NCBI GenBank assembly: GCA_041392125.1
Contig: JAWKMR010000009.1
Span: 97,375 to 161,374, forward strand
Source of the DNA: Halomarinibacterium sp041392125
Lineage (GTDB): Bacteria; Bacteroidota; Bacteroidia; Flavobacteriales; Flavobacteriaceae
Length of the DNA stretch: 64,000 nucleotides
Direction of reading: 5' to 3'
In this document: positions 33,495 to 41,884 of the stretch, one piece after another
How the letters are laid out: every line of letters starts with the position of its first letter
Position numbering within the stretch: position 1 is the first letter of the stretch
Notes under the pieces: model-generated
The model's input: the letters and a program-made list of their open reading frames with translations, nothing else
Told to the model about the DNA's origin: nothing
The model's database searches: none
Position numbers and translations under genes: made by a program

Positions 33495-34262
33495 TTATCC
33501 TTTATCCCTATTCAGGACCCGATATTCTTCATAACATTCACTAATAGCGTCTAAAATTTGAAGATCATTGGCCGTACGGATGAAATCTTCGGAATAGCTG
33601 CAATTATTTAATATTTCATCAATATCTACTCGTTCCAGCTGAAGGACTGCCATCAAGGTTTCCCTGTCAAATTTTGATTGAAGCAAGTTCCGAATTTCAT
33701 CGTCCTCTTTCATTTTACGGAGCTTCCGCATCTGCTTGGGGCGCTTTCCGAAGACATTATACAAGAAATCGGCAGGGTTAAATACCGAACTTAACACTTT
33801 GGATATAGCACCCGGTTGGCTTTTACCACCTTCATAACCACCCCCCAAACCGGCAATTCGGTAGCGATAATTATCGTATATAGGAATAATTTTGGCATCT
33901 ACCTCAACGTACCCGGTAAGTTGAACCGGACGAATAACCACCTCTTCCAAAGCGATACCTAATTCAGTCATTTTTACTTTAATATCACCATATCTTAGCC
34001 AGTCGTTGGTAACACGAACCCGTATGGATTTAAATCCTAAATACGAAAAATACAATGTATCGTTAACGGCCGCTTTTATGGTAAATTTTCCTTCTTTTCC
34101 GGAAGAGGTTCCCCGAACCTGATTTAGGTTTACGATATTCACATTTTCCAGAGCCTCATCGGTAGCATCATTAACTACAACTCCGTGAATTTCTTCTGCG
34201 TCTTGAGAAAAGACAAGCATTGAACATAGCGATAGAAAGAATAGCAGTAGTAGGTTTTTCAT
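33495..34262 (-). CDS. Secreted protein with carboxypeptidase-like regulatory domain
   Basis: A 255-residue protein with signal peptide MKNLLLLFFLSLCSMLVFSQ. Residues 24-110 form a CarboxypepD_reg-like (prealbumin-like) domain: IHGVVVNDATDEALENVNIVNL, GTSSGKEGKFTIKAAVNDTLYFSYLGFKSI. The rest is a charged helical region (FGKRPKQMRKLRKMKEDDEIRNLL) of unknown role, without a barrel. This type is widespread in flavobacteria at the periplasmic face of the outer membrane. Confidence 0.82.
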   Translation of the reverse strand: MKNLLLLFFLSLCSMLVFSQDAEEIHGVVVNDATDEALENVNIVNLNQVRGTSSGKEGKFTIKAAVNDTLYFSYLGFKSIRVRVTNDWLRYGDIKVKMTELGIALEEVVIRPVQLTGYVEVDAKIIPIYDNYRYRIAGLGGGYEGGKSQPGAISKVLSSVFNPADFLYNVFGKRPKQMRKLRKMKEDDEIRNLLQSKFDRETLMAVLQLERVDIDEILNNCSYSEDFIRTANDLQILDAISECYEEYRVLNRDKG

Positions 34263-34342
34263 AGTATTTTCAAAAACAAAAGTACATTTTTAGACACTAA
34301 CTTCTTGCCAAAGTTTCGTTAAGGTACTAATTTATATAAGAT

Positions 34343-36187
34343 TTACATTCTTCTCCGGCGTTTACCTCCTGTTCCTGTTGTCTTTGGTCGATCTTCTTTT
34401 TTTCTATTTTTCCCTTTAAATTGAGGTCGGTCATCATTACCTTGCTTATTTCGATCATCGCCTCTAAATTTACCTTTCTTGTCAAATCCTCCCTTTTTTC
34501 GGCCTTCTCCTCTTCCTCTATCTCTTCCTCTATCTCTTCCATTTTCCCGCTCTTTACCTCCTCTGGGTCTACGTCCGCCGCGATCTTTAGAAACTTCAAT
34601 ATCTACTTTCCGGTTGTTAAACTCTACGCCATTAAACGCTTCCAAAACTTTTTCGGTATGGGCTTCACTAGTATTGAAAAAAGAAAAGGTATCCATGGTA
34701 TCAACGTGAAATACTTCGTCTTTACCTAACTGTGTAATTTCACGTACCATATCTTTTAAATCCATCCATTGCAAGCCGTCTTTTCTTCCTAGATTGATAA
34801 AGAAACGGGTACTTTCACCAGAAAATTTTTCAGCATTATCGGCATCGTATACTCTACTCCCTCCATCAACATTCAAATCTTTGGCTTTTTTGTAGTAATT
34901 ATAAAACCGAGTAAATTCTACCGAAAAGACTTTTTTAATTAATTCTTCCTTCGAAAATTTTTCTAAAACTTCGTGAATCTTAGGAAGGTAAGGATCAATA
35001 TCGTGATTGATTTCGGTATCTTTTATGTTATTAGCCAGATGAAACAATTGTTTTTCGCAAATTTCCATCCCGGAAGGAATCTCTTTCTGAATAAATGACT
35101 TTTGAATAATCTTTTCAATGGCCTTAATCTTTTTTATTTCACTTTTAGAAATAATAACCATAGAAACCCCTTTTTTTCCGGCTCGTCCGGTACGTCCGCT
35201 ACGGTGTGTGTAGGTTTCAATTTCATCGGGAAGCTGATAATTAATTACGTGAGTAATATCTTCTACGTCAATTCCGCGAGCAGCCACATCAGTCGCCACT
35301 AACATTTGTATTTGACGGTTACGGAAGGATTTCATGACCAAGTCCCGTTGATTCTGACTTAAATCGCCATGTAAAGCAGCGGCATTATAGCCATCTTCAA
35401 TGAGCATTTCGGCTACTTTTTGGGTGTCTCGCTTAGTTCGACAAAACACCACAGAAAAGATATCCGGATTCGCATCGGCCAATCGCTTTAACGCTTGGTA
35501 TCGATCTTTGGCATTTACCATGTAAAACTCGTGAGTAACAGTATCGGCACCCACATTTTTAGTTCCTACGGTAACTTCAATAGGTTTGTGCATAAAGTTT
35601 TTGGCAATGGCCGCTACTTCTTTAGGCATGGTGGCACTAAACAACCATGTACACTTATCTTCTGGAGAATGCGAAAGGATTTCGGTAATGTCTTCATAAA
35701 ACCCCATATTCAGCATTTCATCGGCTTCGTCGAGAACACAATATTCTATTTTAGAAATATCGATCATTCTACGGCCAATCATGTCTTTCATCCTTCCGGG
35801 GGTTGCTACAATAATTTGCGCTCCTTTTTTAATCTGATTGGCTTGTTCAGTAATACTGGCACCACCATAAATAGCTACTACGTTTAAGCCTTTTAAGTAT
35901 TTTCCGTAAAGTTTTAATTCGGAAGTAATCTGCAAACACAATTCGCGTGTTGGCGAAAGGATTAAACCTTGTGTGGTACGGCTATCCACAGTAATTTTTT
36001 GAAGCATGGGAAAACCAAAAGCGGCTGTTTTTCCGGTACCCGTTTGGGCCAGCGAAACCATATCGGTTTCGTTTTCTAAAAGTAAGGGAATGGTTTTTTC
36101 TTGAACTTCGCTGGGAGTTTCAAACCCCAAGTCGGCAATGGCTTGAAGGAATTGTTCCTCCAATCCTAACGATTGAAATGTAGTCAT
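34343..36187 (-). CDS. DEAD-box RNA helicase (DeaD/CsdA-like) with RNA-binding tail
   Basis: A 614-residue ATP-dependent RNA helicase. Q-motif FQSLGLEEQFLQAI, Walker A AQTGTGKTAAF (about 43-53), PTRELCLQI, DEAD box VLDEADEML (about 150-158), SAT motif, and HRSGRTGRAGKKG (about 329-341). After the helicase core come a linker, a DbpA-type RNA-binding domain (about 455-530: STRFFINLGRKDGLQWMDLKDMV) and an Arg/Gly/Asp-rich tail ending GGKRRRRM. Such enzymes act in ribosome assembly and cold adaptation. The upstream region encodes a structured leader of about 90 nt. Confidence 0.95.
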   Translation of the reverse strand: MTTFQSLGLEEQFLQAIADLGFETPSEVQEKTIPLLLENETDMVSLAQTGTGKTAAFGFPMLQKITVDSRTTQGLILSPTRELCLQITSELKLYGKYLKGLNVVAIYGGASITEQANQIKKGAQIIVATPGRMKDMIGRRMIDISKIEYCVLDEADEMLNMGFYEDITEILSHSPEDKCTWLFSATMPKEVAAIAKNFMHKPIEVTVGTKNVGADTVTHEFYMVNAKDRYQALKRLADANPDIFSVVFCRTKRDTQKVAEMLIEDGYNAAALHGDLSQNQRDLVMKSFRNRQIQMLVATDVAARGIDVEDITHVINYQLPDEIETYTHRSGRTGRAGKKGVSMVIISKSEIKKIKAIEKIIQKSFIQKEIPSGMEICEKQLFHLANNIKDTEINHDIDPYLPKIHEVLEKFSKEELIKKVFSVEFTRFYNYYKKAKDLNVDGGSRVYDADNAEKFSGESTRFFINLGRKDGLQWMDLKDMVREITQLGKDEVFHVDTMDTFSFFNTSEAHTEKVLEAFNGVEFNNRKVDIEVSKDRGGRRPRGGKERENGRDRGRDRGRGEGRKKGGFDKKGKFRGDDRNKQGNDDRPQFKGKNRKKEDRPKTTGTGGKRRRRM

Positions 36188-36291
36188 AAAATTGTTTACT
36201 AGTTAGTGTGTTGATGGGAAGCAAACGACTAGTAATACCTTATGCTTCAACCGCAACACTTCCTCACCCTGAGGAATTGGGCGCAAAGATA
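36188..36291 (-). promoter_or_regulatory. DEAD-box helicase promoter and structured 5' leader
   Basis: On the minus strand a TATCTTTG box (plus 36284-36291) is followed by about 95 nt before the ATG. That leader contains TTCCTCA/TGAGGAA and TTACTAGT/ACTAGTAA inverted repeats. A long folded leader is a known feature of cold-induced RNA helicase genes; regulation here is inferred. Confidence 0.45.
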
Positions 36292-36318
36292 GATTTTAAA
36301 TATGAAATACCATGCTTG

Positions 36319-36900
36319 TTATGAATTATTTAAGGAAAGGTATTCTATTAACTCCCGCATGGCTTTCCCGCGATGCCCTATCTCGCTTTTTTGTGTAAGA
36401 GACATTTCTGCAAATGTTTCGTGATAGCCTTTTGGTTGAAAAATAGAATCGTAGCCAAACCCTTTTTCTCCGCGAGGCACATCGATAATAGTACCTTCGC
36501 AAATTCCCAAAAATAAGGTTTGTCTTCCTGAAAGCGTTAATGCAATGGCAGTTTTAAAGCGGGCTGTTCGGTCTTCTTTACCCTCCATTTTTTGTAACAA
36601 TTTTCGGATGTTATCCTCAGCATTTTTAGCCTCTCCGGCATAACGGGCACTGTACACTCCCGGAGCTCCGTTGAGTGCTTTAACTTCTAGTCCCGTATCG
36701 TCTGCAAAGCAATCGTAGCCGTACTTATTTTTCACATATTCTGCCTTAAGTATCGCATTTTCTTCAATGGTTTCAGCCGTTTCGGGAATGTCTTCATGGC
36801 AGCCTATATCGGTAAGACTCAATAAATATATATATTTTGGAAGTAGTATTTGTACTTCTTTAAATTTATTGATATTATGAGTAGCGAAAACGATTTGCAA
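36319..36900 (-). CDS. rdgB: Non-canonical purine NTP pyrophosphatase (RdgB/HAM1)
   Basis: A 193-residue house-cleaning enzyme hydrolysing ITP, dITP and XTP to monophosphates. Motifs: FATHNINKFKEVQILL (about 4-19), FADDTGLEVKALNGAPGVYSARYAG (about 66-90), and GFGYDSIFQPKGYHETFAEMSLTQKSEIGHRGKAM (about 146-180). Length and all core blocks match the family. A shorter upstream gene on the same strand encodes a VOC protein. Confidence 0.96.
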   Translation of the reverse strand: MQIVFATHNINKFKEVQILLPKYIYLLSLTDIGCHEDIPETAETIEENAILKAEYVKNKYGYDCFADDTGLEVKALNGAPGVYSARYAGEAKNAEDNIRKLLQKMEGKEDRTARFKTAIALTLSGRQTLFLGICEGTIIDVPRGEKGFGYDSIFQPKGYHETFAEMSLTQKSEIGHRGKAMRELIEYLSLNNS

Positions 36901-36962
36901 GGAGCGGTTGTTGGGTATTGGGTAAAAAAATTAAATTATTTTCTAATTATCTCAATAAATCA

Positions 36963-37340
36963 TTATTTCATTGAATGCAGTGCCACTCGGTTGCCTTCCG
37001 AATCGATAAACACACCCATATACCCATGCTCAGGGGAAATTTCTGTTTTAGGTTGGTAAATTTTCCCGCCAGCGGCCTCTACTCTATCTAATTCTGTTTG
37101 AAGATTTTCACTATAGAAATAGACAAGGGCCCCCTCCTTACTTGGAATGTAACTTTCTTGCTTTATTAAAGTTCCGGTAGCTCCGGGAGCTTCTGATCCT
37201 GCATTGGGAAACCACGCCATGAGTAATCCCCCAAAATCCATTTGTTGCAGGCTTACTTGAAATACATTTTCATAAAAAGCAACAGCTCGGTTCATATTAT
37301 TTACAGGGATTTCAACCCAGGCAAAAGGATTATGCTTCAT
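36963..37340 (-). CDS. VOC-family protein
   Basis: A 125-residue single VOC module, FAWVEIPVNNMNRAVAFYENVFQV (about 6-29), with a central MAWFPN strand and YGVFIDSEGNRVALHS-like YMGVFIDSEGNRVALHSMK at the end. Glyoxalase/bleomycin-resistance fold. Lies 15 bp after the SRPBCC gene and may be co-transcribed with it; neither substrate is known. Confidence 0.88.
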   Translation of the reverse strand: MKHNPFAWVEIPVNNMNRAVAFYENVFQVSLQQMDFGGLLMAWFPNAGSEAPGATGTLIKQESYIPSKEGALVYFYSENLQTELDRVEAAGGKIYQPKTEISPEHGYMGVFIDSEGNRVALHSMK

Positions 37341-37355
37341 TATTTGTATTTAAAA

Positions 37356-37886
37356 TTATTTCTCGAGAATTGCTTTCAGGCTAGCTAATCCTTCTTCAAA
37401 ATCTTTCCCTACCGCTTTGTCCATATTAAAAAACAGCATCATAATATTCATAGGGGCTTTGTGGGTTCCATGAAAACCCCAAACTACTCTGGTGGTATTA
37501 TTTTTATCTTCAAATACGTCGATATATCCGTTACTAACCGATTTCCAAGGTTTTAGAAATCGCAATTCAGTTTCCATTTTTACATTTTCAACAATATTGG
37601 TAATTTCCTGTTCACCGGAGCCAACTTGTTTATGGTCACTTTCCCAAGCTGATACAAAGCCAACTGTACCGTCTTCCCCCGTATAGCTTTTTTTCATACC
37701 CGGGTCACGCTGATTCCAGGGGCCCCAAAAATCTTGGTTTTTTACATATTTAATATACTGAAAAACATCGCCAATGGGTCTGTTAATTATCATGCTACGA
37801 CTTACATCGTACTTTTTAGGAGCAATGGCGGACAATACGACAATCAATAAAATAAGAATTGCAAGAATGTAAAGAATAATCATCAT
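37356..37886 (-). CDS. SRPBCC (START-like) domain protein with membrane anchor
   Basis: A 176-residue protein. An N-terminal hydrophobic helix (about 2-22, IILYILAILILLIVVLSAIAP) precedes a SRPBCC/polyketide-cyclase-like domain: SRSMIINRPIGDVFQYIKYVKNQDFWGPW (about 30-58), TELRFLKPWKS, TRVVWGFHGTH and a C-terminal helix AVGKDFEEGLASLKAIL. Such domains bind hydrophobic ligands. Adjacent to a VOC protein on the same strand. Confidence 0.88.
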   Translation of the reverse strand: MMIILYILAILILLIVVLSAIAPKKYDVSRSMIINRPIGDVFQYIKYVKNQDFWGPWNQRDPGMKKSYTGEDGTVGFVSAWESDHKQVGSGEQEITNIVENVKMETELRFLKPWKSVSNGYIDVFEDKNNTTRVVWGFHGTHKAPMNIMMLFFNMDKAVGKDFEEGLASLKAILEK

Positions 37887-37914
37887 GGTGAGGAATTTTT
37901 AGTTGTTCTCTAAA

Positions 37915-38574
37915 TTACACTTTTTTTTGATTGTAATAGCGTTCCTTTATCTTATCTACACTTTTTATACTATTCTGTGTCCATTTAAACTCCATTGCTA
38001 ACTTTTCTTCTGCTGAAAGTTGCCAAGCCACCTTTTCTATTCGCATACGGGTTACCACTTCCTGTAAAATGATGGCTGCCGATACCGAAATATTCAAACT
38101 TTCAGTAAAACCATACATGGGTATTTTTAAAAAACCATCGGCTTGTTGCATAACTTCTTCACTCACCCCCAGTTTCTCCGTTCCGAAGAAAAAAGCACTT
38201 TTTTTTGCCACATCAAACTCGTGCAACAGGGTTGAGTTATCATGTGGAGTGGTTGCAATAATTTGGTACCCATTTGCTCGAAGCGTTTTCATACAGTCAA
38301 CAGCATTTTGGTGGCGATAAATATCTACCCACTTTTGGGCACCCATAGCAATTTCTTTATCTACTCGTTTTCCAAAACGTTCTTCAATCACATGCAAATC
38401 CTGTATTCCAAAAACATCGCAACTACGCATCACGGCACTGGTATTGTGTAATTGATAGACATCTTCGGTAACCACAGCAAAATGCTTTGTGCGCATATTC
38501 AGCACTTCTTTAAAGAGCTCTTTTCTGCGTTCGGTGAGATAGGTTTGTAAATATTCAAAAAGTTGTAAGTCCAT
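37915..38574 (-). CDS. TrmH-family RNA methyltransferase
   Basis: About 219 residues, SPOUT fold, SAM-dependent 2'-O-methylation of tRNA or rRNA ribose. Starts MDLQLFEYLQTYLTERRKELF at ATG 38574; the open frame runs further upstream through a dispersed palindrome and is not part of the protein. Motifs: VYQLHNTSAVMRSCDVFGIQDLHVIE (motif 1), FFFGTEKLGVSEE (motif 2) and IPMYGFTESLNISVSAAIILQEV (motif 3, the trefoil knot). Resembles tRNA Gm18 methylase TrmH in order and length; exact target is inferred. Confidence 0.92.
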   Translation of the reverse strand: MDLQLFEYLQTYLTERRKELFKEVLNMRTKHFAVVTEDVYQLHNTSAVMRSCDVFGIQDLHVIEERFGKRVDKEIAMGAQKWVDIYRHQNAVDCMKTLRANGYQIIATTPHDNSTLLHEFDVAKKSAFFFGTEKLGVSEEVMQQADGFLKIPMYGFTESLNISVSAAIILQEVVTRMRIEKVAWQLSAEEKLAMEFKWTQNSIKSVDKIKERYYNQKKV

Positions 38575-38600
38575 AAAAGATTGCAATTTAAAAAAATTAA

Positions 38601-38634
38601 AAAACATCCCCCTAACCCCCTTCAAAGGGGGAAT
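38601..38634. repeat. Dispersed C5/G5 palindrome
   Basis: ACATCCCCCTAACCCCC then TTCAAAGGGGG. The same sequence is embedded in the three repeat units near 11.9, 12.1 and 12.75 kb. Here it stands alone between the divergent TrmH-type and sirtuin genes, so it is an independent intergenic palindrome. Confidence 0.85.
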
Positions 38635-38660
38635 TTTATATTTTTATAAAAAATAATAAA

Positions 38661-39341
38661 ATGAAAATCGCTGTCTTAACGGGAGCCGGAATAAGTGCCG
38701 AAAGTGGCCTTAAAACTTTTAGAGACAGCAATGGGCTTTGGGAAGGCCATGATGTCATGGAAGTTGCTTCCCCCCAAGGATTTGCAAAAAATCCTGCATT
38801 GGTCCTTGATTTTTATAACCAACGCAGAAGGCAATTATTGGAGGTTTCCCCAAATGAAGCCCACAATGCATTAGCAAAACTGGAAAACACCCATGAAGTG
38901 GTCATTATTACCCAAAATGTAGACGACTTGCATGAACGTGCCGGAAGTAGTCGAATTGTTCATTTGCATGGCGAATTATTAAAAGCACGAAATGTAGTAA
39001 CGGAAACTTCGGTACGAGCCTGGAAAAAAGATATTTTGGTAGGCGATTTTTGTGAAAACGGACATCAATTAAGGCCACACATTGTTTGGTTTGGGGAAGC
39101 GGTACCTATGATGGATGTAGCTATTAATCTGGTCGAGGCTTCCGATATAATTATGATTGTGGGAACTTCTATGCAGGTGTATCCGGCAGCCAGTTTACTA
39201 CAGTATGCAAAACCTCATGCAATAATCTATTTTATAGATCCAAATCCTGCTATTAAACCTTCGGAGCGAATTCGTGTATATGCTGAAAATGCTACTACAG
39301 GAGTTCCTAAAGCGATTTCAGATATTAAAAAATTACGATGA
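38661..39341 (+). CDS. NAD-dependent protein deacylase (sirtuin)
   Basis: A 226-residue sirtuin of the class III/SIRT5-like type, removing acyl groups from lysines using NAD. Motifs: GAGISAESGLKTFRDSNGLW (about 8-27), TQNVDDLHERAGS (about 93-105), the catalytic His in HLHGE (about 111-115), RPHIVWFGEAVP and IVGTSMQVYPAASL. DFYNQRRRQ contains the Tyr and Arg pattern linked to acidic acyl groups. The zinc ribbon cysteines are mostly absent: only one Cys lies between HLHGE and RPHIVWFGE. Its stop overlaps the next gene by 4 bp. Confidence 0.92.
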   Translation: MKIAVLTGAGISAESGLKTFRDSNGLWEGHDVMEVASPQGFAKNPALVLDFYNQRRRQLLEVSPNEAHNALAKLENTHEVVIITQNVDDLHERAGSSRIVHLHGELLKARNVVTETSVRAWKKDILVGDFCENGHQLRPHIVWFGEAVPMMDVAINLVEASDIIMIVGTSMQVYPAASLLQYAKPHAIIYFIDPNPAIKPSERIRVYAENATTGVPKAISDIKKLR

Positions 39342-39916
39342 GCGAACTTGAACAACAACTCCAATATACCAATGCTGCTCGCTTTAGCCGAAAAAAAGCG
39401 GCCATGTGGGTTTTGAAACATCCTGAAACAATAGAAGAACTGCTTCACTTTTGTTTTAAAAATGACAAAGAGCTCTCCCATAAAGCCAATTGGACTTTGG
39501 AGTTTGTTTGTATGGAAAAATTAGAACTACTTTTTCCCCATCTCGATTACTTTTTTTCGCATTTAGGTTCCGTAAAAGAAGATTCTTCGGTGCGTCCTCT
39601 ATCGCATATTTGTGAGCTTCTTTGTCATCAATATTATAAAAAAGGAGACAAAACACTTCAACAGTTATTTTCTGAAACCTATAAAGAAATATTGGTTGAG
39701 GTTTGTTTCGATTGGCTTATTACAAACCAGAAGGTTGCGTGCGAAGTGAGAGCGATGAGTTGTTTATATGAATTAGGCACCGAAAAAGATTGGATACATT
39801 CAGAATTAAAAACTATTATTGAACAAAACATCCACACCCGTAGCGCCGGGTACCAATCTCGTGGGAAAAAGATACTTGACAAAATTGCAAAGGGTTCATT
39901 CCCCAAAAGTTTTTGA
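39338..39916 (+). CDS. Helical (HEAT-like) protein between the sirtuin gene and purB
   Basis: A 192-residue, all-helical cytoplasmic protein (FSRKKAAMWVLKHPETIEELLHFCF, ELSHKANWTLEFVCMEKLELLFPHLDYFF, KVACEVRAMSCLYELG), suggesting alpha/alpha repeats. Similar proteins next to purB are common in flavobacteria and are sometimes mislabelled adenylosuccinate lyase by proximity; I see none of the lyase signature. It overlaps the sirtuin by 4 bp and lies 30 bp before purB. Confidence 0.75.
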   Translation: MSELEQQLQYTNAARFSRKKAAMWVLKHPETIEELLHFCFKNDKELSHKANWTLEFVCMEKLELLFPHLDYFFSHLGSVKEDSSVRPLSHICELLCHQYYKKGDKTLQQLFSETYKEILVEVCFDWLITNQKVACEVRAMSCLYELGTEKDWIHSELKTIIEQNIHTRSAGYQSRGKKILDKIAKGSFPKSF

Positions 39917-39921
39917 AATGG

Positions 39922-39929
39922 TATCTTTG
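39922..39929 (+). promoter_or_regulatory. -7 box before purB
   Basis: TATCTTTG, an exact match to the TAnnTTTG element, ending 17 bases before the purB ATG at 39947. It lies just after the stop codon of the preceding gene, so purB may have its own promoter in addition to read-through. Confidence 0.5.
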
Positions 39930-39946
39930 CTTTTTAAATTGAACGT

Positions 39947-41290
39947 ATGTCTATTAAAGCATTGCAAGCCATTTCACCTATCGACGGAAGATATGCTTCC
40001 AAAACAGCAACATTAGTCCCCTTTTTTTCGGAAGAAGCACTCATAAAATATCGTGTTTTAATAGAAATAGAATACTTTATTGCCTTGGTTGAATTGCCTT
40101 TACCACAACTGAAAAGTTTTAATACTTCCTTTTTTCCGAAGCTACAAAAACTCTATCAAGATTTTTCTACCGAAGATGCTCTAAAAGTGAAAGAAATTGA
40201 AAAAGTAACCAACCACGACGTAAAAGCCGTGGAATACTTTATCAAAGAACAGTTTGATGCACTAGGAATTCAACAATACAAAGAATTTATACATTTTGGG
40301 CTAACCTCGCAGGATATTAACAACACATCCATTCCTTTATCGCTTAAAGATGCGATGAACGAAGTTTATATTCCGTTGTTTTTCGAAGTAAAAGACAAAC
40401 TAAAGGCGTTAGCAACCGAGTGGGAAAAGATTCCTATGTTAGCGAGAACACACGGGCAACCGGCTTCTCCAACGCGCCTTGGAAAAGAAATTGAAGTCTT
40501 TGTAGTACGGCTTGAAGAGCAACTGGATTTATTGAATGATGTAAAAAGTGCCGCCAAATTTGGAGGTGCTACCGGAAACTTTAACGCACACCATGTGGCG
40601 TATCCGCATATTGATTGGAAAGCATTTGGAACCCAATTTGTGCAAGAAAAATTAGGACTTCATCACTCCTTCCCTACTACGCAAATTGAGCACTACGACC
40701 ACATGGCGGCTTTGTTTGACGGATTGAAAAGAATCAATAACATCCTTATCGATTTGGATCGCGACATTTGGACCTACGTCTCTATGGACTATTTTAAACA
40801 GAAAATTAAACAAGGGGAAATTGGTTCCAGCGCCATGCCGCACAAAGTAAATCCCATAGATTTTGAAAACAGTGAGGGAAATTTAGGGATTGCCAATGCT
40901 TTGTTTGAACATTTAGCTGCGAAATTACCTATTAGTCGTCTGCAACGCGACTTAACCGATAGCACAGTGCTACGTAACATAGGAGTGCCATTAGGACATA
41001 CCCTTATTGGATTTCAATCCACACTAAAAGGATTGAACAAGTTATTACTAAATGAAGCTAAGTTTGCCGAAGATCTTGAAAACAACTGGGCTGTAGTGGC
41101 AGAAGCATTACAAACTATTTTACGTAGGGAAGGTTACCCAAATCCTTATGAAGCTCTAAAAGGTTTAACACGAACTAATGAGACCGTTACACAAACATCC
41201 ATTTCAAATTTTATTGAAACATTGGATGTTTCAGAAGCTATTAAGGCAGAAATGCGACAGATTTCCCCCAGTAATTATACTGGTATTTAA
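39947..41290 (+). CDS. purB: Adenylosuccinate lyase
   Basis: A 447-residue lyase acting twice in purine synthesis, on SAICAR and adenylosuccinate. Landmarks: SPIDGRYASKTATLVPFFSEEALIKYRV (about 10-37), VTNHDVKAVEYFIKE, HFGLTSQDINNTS (catalytic His region), ARTHGQPASPTRLGKE (about 164-179) and the superfamily signature GSSAMPHKVNPIDFENSEGN (about 291-310). E. coli-type length. Ends at a bidirectional terminator. Confidence 0.97.
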   Translation: MSIKALQAISPIDGRYASKTATLVPFFSEEALIKYRVLIEIEYFIALVELPLPQLKSFNTSFFPKLQKLYQDFSTEDALKVKEIEKVTNHDVKAVEYFIKEQFDALGIQQYKEFIHFGLTSQDINNTSIPLSLKDAMNEVYIPLFFEVKDKLKALATEWEKIPMLARTHGQPASPTRLGKEIEVFVVRLEEQLDLLNDVKSAAKFGGATGNFNAHHVAYPHIDWKAFGTQFVQEKLGLHHSFPTTQIEHYDHMAALFDGLKRINNILIDLDRDIWTYVSMDYFKQKIKQGEIGSSAMPHKVNPIDFENSEGNLGIANALFEHLAAKLPISRLQRDLTDSTVLRNIGVPLGHTLIGFQSTLKGLNKLLLNEAKFAEDLENNWAVVAEALQTILRREGYPNPYEALKGLTRTNETVTQTSISNFIETLDVSEAIKAEMRQISPSNYTGI

Positions 41291-41318
41291 AAAAAGCCCC
41301 GCAATGCGGGGTTTTTTT
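41289..41318. terminator. Bidirectional terminator after purB
   Basis: Run of A, stem GCCCCGC/GCGGGG, run of T, between convergent purB and a DUF4252 gene. Confidence 0.88.
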
Positions 41319-41332
41319 ATTCGAAAAATTAA

Positions 41333-41881
41333 TTAATTCATAGCAGAAAAAACATCTCCTATGCCAGACATTTTGGAAAGATCCAAATCGCCTCGCTCCA
41401 TCGTCTTCATTAATTTTAAAGCCTGGTCGGGGCGCATATCGTCGCAAAGTAGTCTAAATATTCCGAAGCCTTTTTCGGAACTACTCGCAAATACAATAAC
41501 CTCGTCTATGGCCGTTTCTTCTCCTAAATACTTCATGGTCATGTGCATCCCGTTAGATTTCACGGAGCCTAAGGTTTTGTATTTTTCCTGATCAATAATT
41601 TCTTTTACAATTCCTTTTTCACTCTCATATTCTGAAGTGTTTCCATTTTTTAAGGGATAGGCTACCACATTAATCTTCTTGATGGTCTTAAGAATCTCTT
41701 TTTCTTCTTCCGAGAAACTGTTTTCATTGGTTTGGAATAAACTCGTGGCGATATCCACTTTCAGGAATCGATCGTCATCTTGCTTATCTACCAAATATCG
41801 TTGTAATGATTTTCCGCTGTCGCAACTTAGTAAACTAAGTGCGGTGATAATGAGTACAGTTGCATATTTTAAAAGTGCCAT
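41333..41881 (-). CDS. DUF4252 lipoprotein
   Basis: A 182-residue lipoprotein (signal, then LSLLSCDSGK with Cys at 20). The rest has the DUF4252 layout: KVDIATSLFQ, a charged helix EEEKEILKTIKKINVVAYPLKNG and an end resembling LKLMKTMERGDLDLSKMSG. Members are paired with ECF sigma operons in Bacteroidota; the biochemical role is not known. Last gene of a four-gene group. Confidence 0.83.
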   Translation of the reverse strand: MALLKYATVLIITALSLLSCDSGKSLQRYLVDKQDDDRFLKVDIATSLFQTNENSFSEEEKEILKTIKKINVVAYPLKNGNTSEYESEKGIVKEIIDQEKYKTLGSVKSNGMHMTMKYLGEETAIDEVIVFASSSEKGFGIFRLLCDDMRPDQALKLMKTMERGDLDLSKMSGIGDVFSAMN

Positions 41882-41884
41882 GGG

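Noticed and set aside
39338..39916. A second adenylosuccinate lyase
   Set aside because: No lyase signature; similar proteins seem to acquire that name only by proximity to purB.
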